Both the position numbers and the translations under genes were made by a program. From contig DNJC01000114.1 of assembly GCA_003490025.1 (NCBI GenBank), forward strand, positions 647-23,294: a stretch of DNA of 22,648 nt. The letters run 5' to 3'. Of this stretch, positions 14,910-21,313 are shown piece by piece. Numbering within the stretch: position 1 is the stretch's first letter; every line of letters begins with the position of its first letter. The notes below the pieces were generated by a model. The model saw nothing but the letters and a program-made list of their open reading frames with translations, made no database searches and had not been told where the DNA came from. The DNA comes from Geobacter sp. (GTDB taxonomy: Bacteria; Desulfobacterota; Desulfuromonadia; Geobacterales; Geobacteraceae).

Positions 14910-16541
14910 ATGCGCCAGACAACCGGAGCCGCCTTGCGGTCCCTGCACACGTTGATTGTCCTTGCCATGCTCGCGCCGGTTCTCAGCGGGTTCGACAACG
15001 CGCCCGAGGCCGGCGCGGCGGCCGCTCGGCAGGAAGTTGCCGAGCCCGCGCTGCGGCAGGCTCCACCTGCTGCCGCGGCAGAGGACGCAAACGCGTACAA
15101 CTGGCGGCGCGATGAGAAGCGGGAGCCGGCAGCCGTGGCCTCGGCCGGCTCGTACCGGGCCGCGGCGAAAGCGGACGCCGCGCCGCGGCAGGCGCTCGAC
15201 TGGGAGACCGGGGCCGGCAAAAGCTATCTCATCCCGGCTCTCGAGGTGCCGGGTTTCCTGGTTCTGCTCAGCGCCTACGACCGGATTGCCTACTCCAACC
15301 AGACACAGGACGGCAAAAAGGTGTACAGCTCGACCTTCTCCAGCAGCTGGGAGCACCTGCGCAAACAGCATTGGGTCTTCGACCAGGACCCCTTCAACAT
15401 CAACCAGTTCGGGCACCCCTACCAGGGAGCGACCATGTACGGGCTGGCGCGCTCATCCGGCCTCGGTTTCTGGGAGTCGCTCGCCTACAGCAATGCCGGG
15501 AGCTTTCTTTGGAAAATGGCCGGCGAGACCGATCCCCCCTCCATCAACGATCAGATCACGACCGGCAATGCGGGCAGCCTGCTAGGCGAGGCGCTGTTCA
15601 GGATGGCGGAACTGGTGCTCAAGGAAGACGGGCCCACGCCCGACACCTGGCACGAAGTGGGCGCGGCGATCATCTCGCCGCCCACCGCCTTTAACCGCGC
15701 GGCGTTCGGCGACCGGTTCAAGGCCATCTTTCCCAGCCAGAACCCGGCCACCGCCTGGCGTTTCCAGGCCGGTTCCAGCTTCAACAGCGTCACCAAGCTG
15801 GATGCGAACCTGAGCTTCAACATGTCCTACGGGCTGCCGGGGAAGCCTGGCTACAGCTACCGGCGTCCAATGGACTACTTCGACTTCAAGATAACCGGTC
15901 AGCTCAACAAGACCAACCCGGTAAACGACGTGCTGCTGCGCGGACTTCTCTACGGCAGGGATTACCACGCCGGTGACGATTATCGTGGGATCTGGGGACT
16001 CTACGGCAGCTACGACTACCTGTCGCCGACCGTGTTCCGCGTCTCGACCACGGCCCTCTCGTTGGGTACCACCGGCCAGTACTGGGTCGCCCCGGCAGTG
16101 GCGCTGCAGGGTACGCTACTGGGCGGAGTCGGCTTCGGCGCCGCCGGAACCACCCCGATCTCGTCGGGCGACCGGGATTACCACTACGGGGTCGCCCCCC
16201 AGGCGCTTCTCGCGCTTCGCATGCTCTTTGGCGACAGAGTGGCGCTGGATCTGGACGCGCGCGGCTACTATGTCGCCGGCAGTGGCCGCTTTACCAACAC
16301 GGACAGCGCCCTGGATCAGCAGGGGGGCTCGGAGACCATCGTGAGGGTCCTGACCGGGTTCAACGTGAGGGTCTACCGCCGCCACGGCGTCGGGCTCCAA
16401 TACGTCGAGTCGATACGCGACTCCCAATACGGCAACCAGCCCAGCAAGACCCAAAGGGACGGGACCGTGAGCCTGGTCTACACCTTCATCGGCAGCTCCC
16501 ACTTCGGCGCCGTCGGGTGGCGCGACGAGGGGAGGCACTGA
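14910..16541 (+). CDS. DUF3943-family outer-membrane protein
   Basis: This 543-aa protein has an N-terminal hydrophobic segment typical of a signal peptide (about 10-28) and an Ala/Arg/Glu-rich low-complexity stretch (to about 95). The DUF3943 domain follows: WVFDQDPFNINQFGHPYQG, then GLARSSG, SNAGSFLWKMAGE, PSINDQITT and GSLLGEALFRMAE. The C-terminal half alternates aromatic and polar residues as in an outer-membrane beta-barrel (for example YSYRRPMDYFDFKITG, GIWGLYGSYDYLSP), ending near a strand-like SLVYTFIG. The function of the family is unknown. The ATG at 14910 has GGAG 5 bases upstream and is chosen over an in-frame TTG at 14889. It lies 55 bases after the Spy-like gene. Confidence 0.85.
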   Translation: MRQTTGAALRSLHTLIVLAMLAPVLSGFDNAPEAGAAAARQEVAEPALRQAPPAAAAEDANAYNWRRDEKREPAAVASAGSYRAAAKADAAPRQALDWETGAGKSYLIPALEVPGFLVLLSAYDRIAYSNQTQDGKKVYSSTFSSSWEHLRKQHWVFDQDPFNINQFGHPYQGATMYGLARSSGLGFWESLAYSNAGSFLWKMAGETDPPSINDQITTGNAGSLLGEALFRMAELVLKEDGPTPDTWHEVGAAIISPPTAFNRAAFGDRFKAIFPSQNPATAWRFQAGSSFNSVTKLDANLSFNMSYGLPGKPGYSYRRPMDYFDFKITGQLNKTNPVNDVLLRGLLYGRDYHAGDDYRGIWGLYGSYDYLSPTVFRVSTTALSLGTTGQYWVAPAVALQGTLLGGVGFGAAGTTPISSGDRDYHYGVAPQALLALRMLFGDRVALDLDARGYYVAGSGRFTNTDSALDQQGGSETIVRVLTGFNVRVYRRHGVGLQYVESIRDSQYGNQPSKTQRDGTVSLVYTFIGSSHFGAVGWRDEGRH

Positions 16542-16618
16542 AATCGCCGCCGGGCCGGTTCGCGCCGGCAAAGGCGATCTGCGGCAGTTGACGGATCCAG
16601 CGAGGTACGCAGACACAA

Positions 16619-16651
16619 AAAAGGGATTAACCTGATCGGTTAATCCCTTTT
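16619..16651. terminator. bidirectional intrinsic terminator between DUF3943 and lysR genes
   Basis: AAAAGGGATTAACC (16619-16632) pairs perfectly with GGTTAATCCCTTTT (16638-16651) around the loop TGATC. An A tract precedes it and a T tract follows, so it can stop both convergent transcripts. The lysR stop codon (16640-16642) and last codons lie inside the right arm. Confidence 0.9.
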
Positions 16652-17521
16652 GATTGTCTCGAACGTAGAACAAAAAGTCAGAAATTCGATGAACGTCTTT
16701 ATCAAGGTCAGGTTCAGGGACTCTTTGCGGTAAAGAAGCCAGGTGTTGCGGCGAATCGGGACCCGGTCCTTGGACATGAGGTCGATGGTGTGGATGTCGG
16801 GCTGGTCCTTCAGGGTCAGGCCGGGCATGATGGCATAGCCAAGCCCGTTGTACACAAGTTCCTTGCAGGTCTCGATGCGGTCCACCTGCATGGAGATCAT
16901 CGGCGAGGAGGAAAAGTTTTCAATCCACCATGCATCGATGGTGCTCCTGAGCGAGGGATCGGTCTTGTAATCCACCCTCGGCAGACGAGGCAAATCTTCT
17001 AGTTCGATCTTGTTTTTCGATACGATGTAGATCGGCTCCTCCATGAGGAGCTGTTTCTGCTCCGGCCAGTCGTGATCCCCCCTGATAACCCCCACATGTA
17101 CTTCATGCTTGTAGAGAAGCCCCACCACCTCCGAACTCCAGCCGGTGGTCACGTTGAATTCAACGTCGGGATACTTCGCGATGAACTGGCTCAGCAGGGA
17201 GGGCAAACGGTAGCAGGCGTAGGTACCGGTCACGCCCAGTCTCAAGATCCCCGTCACGCTGTTTTCCATGTTCCAGATCTGCTCTTTCGTTTGCCGCAGC
17301 TGCAGCAACATCTCTTTGGCGTACTTGACCAAGTACTCGCCCTGTGAGGTGAACTCCACTCCTCTTCTCCCGCGATGGGCTACCTTCACGCCGAAGCTGT
17401 CCTCTATCTGTTGCAGCCGGAAGGTTAGGGCCGGCTGTGAGATATACAGCGCTTTTGCAGCCTGCGTTAGGTTTTGCTTTTCATGGAGTACCTTCAAAAT
17501 TTCCCAGTCTCTGTCGTTCAT
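16640..17521 (-). CDS. LysR-family transcriptional regulator, probably of tcuAB
   Basis: This 293-aa protein has an N-terminal winged helix-turn-helix (about 4-62: ILKVLHEKQNLTQAAKALY, then SQPALTFRLQQIE) and a periplasmic-binding-like effector domain (about 90-285, GILRLGVTG through YKHEVHVGVIRGD). The length is typical for the family. It diverges from tcuA across 365 AT-rich bases, the usual arrangement for a LysR activator of the neighbouring operon; in enterobacteria the tricarballylate operon is likewise paired with a LysR regulator, TcuR. The ATG at 17521 follows GAGGTGG. The effector could be a tricarboxylate, by context only. The gene ends inside a terminator stem. Confidence 0.92.
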   Translation of the reverse strand: MNDRDWEILKVLHEKQNLTQAAKALYISQPALTFRLQQIEDSFGVKVAHRGRRGVEFTSQGEYLVKYAKEMLLQLRQTKEQIWNMENSVTGILRLGVTGTYACYRLPSLLSQFIAKYPDVEFNVTTGWSSEVVGLLYKHEVHVGVIRGDHDWPEQKQLLMEEPIYIVSKNKIELEDLPRLPRVDYKTDPSLRSTIDAWWIENFSSSPMISMQVDRIETCKELVYNGLGYAIMPGLTLKDQPDIHTIDLMSKDRVPIRRNTWLLYRKESLNLTLIKTFIEFLTFCSTFETIKRD

Positions 17522-17886
17522 AGGACCACCTCATTCTCGCCCTGCAGCCTTTCATAAACAAAACAAATCAAAACAATAGATTTTGCTTATGCAAATCGTC
17601 CGATATGGCGCTGTACCCGAAATCTACCAGCGCCTAAGTATTAAATCAAGGGCAAAATCTCATATACAGATTACTTCGTATTTTTTGATCTTAACTATAG
17701 TCCGGTTGCCACTGAACACAGTCTAAATCGGCTTACAAGCTGTCTTTGGGGATAAATTAAACCATAAGATATTTTTATGGAAATATATAAAAACAAAGTA
17801 TTATAACTTATTGCTTTCCTTCGTTATCATGTCTCCAAACGGTTCACAGCGCCTGAGGGCAATAGGGCGCTCAAAAGGAGACAGTT
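17522..17886. promoter_or_regulatory. AT-rich divergent control region lysR/tcuA
   Basis: These 365 bases hold no gene and are far more AT-rich than the flanking coding DNA. Two candidate LysR-type sites stand out: TTTGCTTATGCAAA around 17583-17596, near the lysR start, and CCATAA-N7-TTATGG (17762-17780), about 107 bases before tcuA. A -10-like TATCAT lies at 17825-17830 with no good -35. No sigma-54 site is seen. Confidence 0.55.
17762..17780. promoter_or_regulatory. candidate LysR-type operator
   Basis: CCATAAGATATTTTTATGG is a perfect 6-bp inverted repeat with a 7-base spacer. It also fits the LysR T-N11-A rule (T at 17765, A at 17777). Its position upstream of a possible tcuA promoter suits an activator site. 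Binding is inferred. Confidence 0.45.
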
Positions 17887-19281
17887 ATGGATTTATCTCG
17901 CGTGTACGATGTGTTGATCGTAGGGGGGGGGAACGCCGCACTCTGCGCCGCCATTACGGCCCGTCGCAACGGGTGCAGCGTGCTCGTCCTGGAGGGGGCA
18001 CCGAAGGAGTTCAGGGGAGGCAACAGCAGGCATACGCGCAACCTGCGCTGCATGCATGACGGACCGGCAGACGTGCTGACGGACGCGTACACCGAGCGCG
18101 AATACTGGGAAGATCTTTTGAAGGTCACCGGCGGGCAGACCAATGAAAAACTTGCCCGGATGGCCATCCGCGACTCCGCGCATTGCAGGAAATGGATGGT
18201 GCAGCACGGCGTCCGTTTCCAGCCGTCGCTTGGTGGCACGCTCCATCTCTCCCGAACCAACGCCTTCTTCCTCGGTGGCGGCAAGGCGCTGGTCAACGCC
18301 TACTATCGTTCGGCCGAACTCCTGGGCGTGGACATCGAGTACAACTCGGAGGTGCGTGAGTTGAAGATCCAAGACGGCAAGTTCACCTCCGCCGTCTTCG
18401 TCAGGAAAGGCTTTACCCACGAGATCCGCGCCAAGGCCCTCATAGCCGCCGCGGGCGGATTCCAGTCCAATGTCGCTTGGCTGAAGCAGGCCTGGGGCGA
18501 TGCGGCCGACAATTTCATCATCCGCGGTACTCCCTACGACAAGGGAACGGTACTCAAGATGTTGATGGAGCAGGGAGTGAAGACCATCGGCGACCCGACC
18601 CAGTGCCACGCCGTTGCCATCGACGCGCGGGCGCCGAAGTTCGACGGCGGCATCATCACCCGGGTGGACTGCGTCTCCTTGGGGATCGTGGTCAACCGGT
18701 ACGCCAAGCGTTTCTACGACGAGGGCGAGGACTTCTGGCCGAAGCGGTACGCCATCTGGGGGAGGCTGGTAGCCGGCCAGCCGGACCAGATCGGCTACTC
18801 CATCATAGACTCGAAATCGATGGGGACCTTCATGCCGCCGGTGTTCCCGCCGATCGAGGCGGAATCGCTCCCGGAGCTGGCGAAGAAACTCGGGCTGGAT
18901 GCGGAGCAACTGGTGCAGACCGTAACCGAATATAACGATGCAGTCAGGCCCGGCACCTTCGACCACACGGTTCTGGACAACTGCGCAACCGAGGGGATCA
19001 CGCCGCAGAAGTCCCACTGGGCGCGTCGCCTGGACAAACCGCCATTCTACGCCTACCCCCTGCGGCCGGGGATCACGTTCACCTACCTTGGGGTGAGCGT
19101 GGACGAGCAGGCTCGGATCTACATGCAGGACGACAAACCGGCCAAGAACATGTTCGCCGCGGGCGAGCTGATGGCCGGCAGCATTCTGGGCAAGGGGTAT
19201 CTCGCCGGATTCGGCATGACCATCGGGACCGTGTTCGGTCGCATTGCAGGAAAGGAGGCTTCGCTTTATGTCAACGCTTAA
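17887..19281 (+). CDS. tcuA: FAD-dependent tricarballylate dehydrogenase-like flavoprotein
   Basis: This 464-aa protein has a Rossmann FAD site at its N-terminus (YDVLIVGGGNAALCAAITARR, about 7-27) and the segment GGNSRHTRNLRC at about 39-50, a strong TcuA hallmark. The body resembles fumarate reductase/FAD-dependent 2-domain flavoproteins, with GTPYDKGTVLKML and a C-terminal FAD-contact region AAGELMAGSILGKGYLAGFG. TcuA oxidises tricarballylate to cis-aconitate and passes electrons to TcuB. There is no signal peptide, so it is cytoplasmic. The ATG at 17887 has AAAAGGAG 6 bases upstream. A nine-G run (17923-17931) encodes the GGG of the FAD motif. It overlaps tcuB by 14 bases. The true substrate could be another tricarboxylate or dicarboxylate. 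Confidence 0.9.
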   Translation: MDLSRVYDVLIVGGGNAALCAAITARRNGCSVLVLEGAPKEFRGGNSRHTRNLRCMHDGPADVLTDAYTEREYWEDLLKVTGGQTNEKLARMAIRDSAHCRKWMVQHGVRFQPSLGGTLHLSRTNAFFLGGGKALVNAYYRSAELLGVDIEYNSEVRELKIQDGKFTSAVFVRKGFTHEIRAKALIAAAGGFQSNVAWLKQAWGDAADNFIIRGTPYDKGTVLKMLMEQGVKTIGDPTQCHAVAIDARAPKFDGGIITRVDCVSLGIVVNRYAKRFYDEGEDFWPKRYAIWGRLVAGQPDQIGYSIIDSKSMGTFMPPVFPPIEAESLPELAKKLGLDAEQLVQTVTEYNDAVRPGTFDHTVLDNCATEGITPQKSHWARRLDKPPFYAYPLRPGITFTYLGVSVDEQARIYMQDDKPAKNMFAAGELMAGSILGKGYLAGFGMTIGTVFGRIAGKEASLYVNA

Positions 19282-20428
19282 GTCGATACCGCACGAGTTG
19301 GTGGCTGAGGGCGAGCGGGTCATGAGGATATGCAATGCCTGCCGTTATTGCGAGGGATTCTGCGCGGTCTTCCCGGCCATGGAGCGTCGCCTGACCTTCA
19401 AGGAGGACGACCTCAACTATCTGGCCAACCTCTGCCACAACTGCACGGAGTGTTACTATGCCTGCCAGTACGCTCCTCCCCAGGAGTTCGAGCTGAATTT
19501 CCCGAAAACGCTCGCGGAAATCAGGATGGCGACCTACCAGAAGTACGCCTGGCCTGGCCCCCTGGCGGGGCTGTTCAAAAACAACGGTCTGGCCACCGCC
19601 GTGATCAGCGCGCTGAGCCTGGTGATCATACTCGCGATCATGCTCACTTCCGCCACGTCCAAGTCGCTGCTCTCGGCGTATAGCGATGCCGAAGGGGCCT
19701 TCTATGCAGTCATGTCGCACCACACCATGGTCCTGACCTTCGGGACAGCTGCCGCCCTCCTTTTCGTGGCGCTTGCCGCAGGCTACGCCCGCTTCTGGAA
19801 AGACACCTCGGGAAAAGCAGAGGGCTCCGTGAGCTTCACCGCTCTGGCGCAGGCTGTCGGCGACGTCCTGCGACTAAGGTACCTGGATGGTGCGGAAGGC
19901 GGCTGCGCGTACCCAGAGGAGTTCCAGTCCAACGCCCGGCGCCGGTTCCACCATCTTACCTTTTACGGGTTCATCCTCTGCTTCGCGGCGACCGCCGTCG
20001 GTACGGTCTTCCACTACCTGCTGGGCTGGGAAGGGCCACCGCCGATCCCGGGGGTCGGGAAGCTGAACCTGGTCCGGAGTCTTCCAGTCATTCTCGGCTC
20101 AGTGGGAGGAATCGGTCTGCTGATCGGGCCGGCCGGGCTGCTCTGGCTCAAAAGCAAGCGCAACACCCTGCTGGCTGACCAGAAGCAAAACGGCATGGAC
20201 GCGGGTTTCCTGATCCTCCTTATCCTGACAAGCCTGACCGGGTTCCTGCTGACGGCTTTCCGCGAAACCGGCGCCGTCTCGACCCTGGTCGTAGCCCACC
20301 TCGGCATGGTGATGGGGATTTTCCTGACCATGCCTTACGGGAAGTTCGTTCATGGCATCTACAGGTTCGGCGCACTGGTGAAAAATGCGGTAGAGCAGCG
20401 CACCATGCCGACGCTCGGCTCCGAGTAA
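19268..20428 (+). CDS. tcuB: TcuB-like membrane iron-sulfur/cytochrome-type electron-transfer protein
   Basis: This 386-aa protein has two N-terminal Cys clusters, CNACRYCEGFC (22-32) and CHNCTECYYAC (56-66), each followed by Pro a few residues on, as in bacterial 4Fe-4S proteins. The rest contains about six hydrophobic helices with scattered His (for example FHHLTFYGFILCF and VFHYLLGW), as in TcuB. TcuB reoxidises the reduced flavin of TcuA and feeds electrons to the membrane quinone pool. The ATG at 19268, with AAAGGAGG 9 bases upstream, is chosen over an in-frame start at 19244 because the ribosome site and family start agree. It overlaps the end of tcuA by 14 bases. Confidence 0.9.
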   Translation: MSTLKSIPHELVAEGERVMRICNACRYCEGFCAVFPAMERRLTFKEDDLNYLANLCHNCTECYYACQYAPPQEFELNFPKTLAEIRMATYQKYAWPGPLAGLFKNNGLATAVISALSLVIILAIMLTSATSKSLLSAYSDAEGAFYAVMSHHTMVLTFGTAAALLFVALAAGYARFWKDTSGKAEGSVSFTALAQAVGDVLRLRYLDGAEGGCAYPEEFQSNARRRFHHLTFYGFILCFAATAVGTVFHYLLGWEGPPPIPGVGKLNLVRSLPVILGSVGGIGLLIGPAGLLWLKSKRNTLLADQKQNGMDAGFLILLILTSLTGFLLTAFRETGAVSTLVVAHLGMVMGIFLTMPYGKFVHGIYRFGALVKNAVEQRTMPTLGSE

Positions 20429-20486
20429 TTGACACCGAAGCGAAGCAGCAACCTTAACTGGTAGCCTGTTCGCCCGCTGAAAGACG

Positions 20487-20532
20487 AAGGCCGCATCGAT
20501 GACTCTAACGTCTGTCGATGCGGCCTTTGTTC
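20487..20532 (+). terminator. intrinsic terminator after tcuB
   Basis: AAGGCCGCATCGA (20487-20499) pairs perfectly with TCGATGCGGCCTT (20515-20527) around a 15-base loop, followed by TGTT. The 13-bp GC-rich stem lies 59 bases after the tcuB stop. Confidence 0.82.
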
Positions 20533-21201
20533 ATTCCGACGCGTTACCCCGGCACGAATCCCGCGTTGAACAGCATACGCCGGCGCTCCCGCAACAGCCC
20601 CGCCCGGAGTCATCCGTCCATTTGCCTTGCAAACCGCAACCACAAAACGGATCTTCTCCATTCCCATGGCCGCGACTCCAATTGCAGAACCGACCATCGG
20701 AATCGAGCCGCCCGTGCCGACGCAAAAGTCCGTGAATATCCTACAAATCCGATGTGCGCTCATGACTGGCTTTGCTCGGCGCTCTCCGCATCGCAGCCGT
20801 CTAAAAAGGTCTGCTCCTTGCTCGGTGAACGTTTCTGAGGTTGTCGGGTGTCCTTCTTTGACGGGCAAATGATTGCAACGAGTGAGGAGCTTTCCTGCAT
20901 GAGCGCTTTTAGGAGACGTATCCGGTGCAGACCCCGGTGGGGATTGCCGCCAGGAGCAGGAGGGGGAGATAATAGACGACGGCGTGTAAACGCGCAGCGC
21001 CAGCAGCGTGGCGAGGGTTGGCGAGCCCCAGCTTGATCCCGGGAACCGGCAGGGGGATGGCGATCATCCCCTCCCCGGCGGCGACGGTGAGATCCACCCC
21101 CTCCAGCACTGCCGGAACCCGACACGTCTGGGTGCGTCTGGCTAAAGTCCACCTTGCTGAATAAATCAGAGGATGTTGGGCATGAGGATTTGGTCTTGTT
21201 G
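20532..21201. other. gene-poor region
   Basis: No intact gene is supported here. A minus-strand open frame from 20868 reads through to about 20359 and includes the tcuB terminator and tcuB antisense, so it is unlikely to be real. Around 20985-21110 (-) there are traces of a Gx-transporter gene, annotated separately. The remainder shows no motif or repeat that I recognise. Confidence 0.5.
20985..21110 (-). pseudogene. frameshifted remnant of a Gx transporter / heptaprenyl diphosphate synthase component I-type gene
   Basis: On the minus strand one frame reads IPLPVPGIKLGLAN and then loses sense. Moving one base at about 21014-21016 restores LATLLALRVY. The joined text LPVPGIKLGLAN-LATLLALRVY matches the conserved N-terminal block of Gx transporter family proteins (P-x-P-G-x-KLGLAN followed by a helix). 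Only about 40 residues are recognisable, against roughly 170 in intact members, and no start or downstream membrane helices are found. A single inserted base plus loss of the rest is the simplest reading; a sequencing error alone would not explain the truncation. Confidence 0.5.
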
Positions 21202-21233
21202 AAAAAAACGGGGCAGGTATGGTTACCTGCCCC
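21202..21233 (-). terminator. intrinsic terminator for malic enzyme gene
   Basis: GGGGCAGGTA (21210-21219) and TACCTGCCCC (21224-21233) form a 10-bp stem with a four-base loop. Read on the minus strand the stem is followed by G and seven Ts (complement of 21202-21208), a textbook terminator about 80 bases after the malic enzyme stop. Confidence 0.92.
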
Positions 21234-21313
21234 TATTCCATAACCAGTAGTCTCCCGACCAGACCGACGTGCGGGGAGGCTCCATATCGCCTCAGCCAGG
21301 AAAGGCCGGCGTG

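Noticed and set aside
17893..19335. 480-codon open frame on the minus strand across tcuA
   Set aside because: It is antisense to a clear flavoprotein gene and its translation is His/Val/Arg-rich shadow text with no family features.
20359..20868. 169-codon minus-strand open frame downstream of tcuB
   Set aside because: It runs through the tcuB terminator into tcuB antisense; no ribosome site, no motif, low plausibility as a gene.
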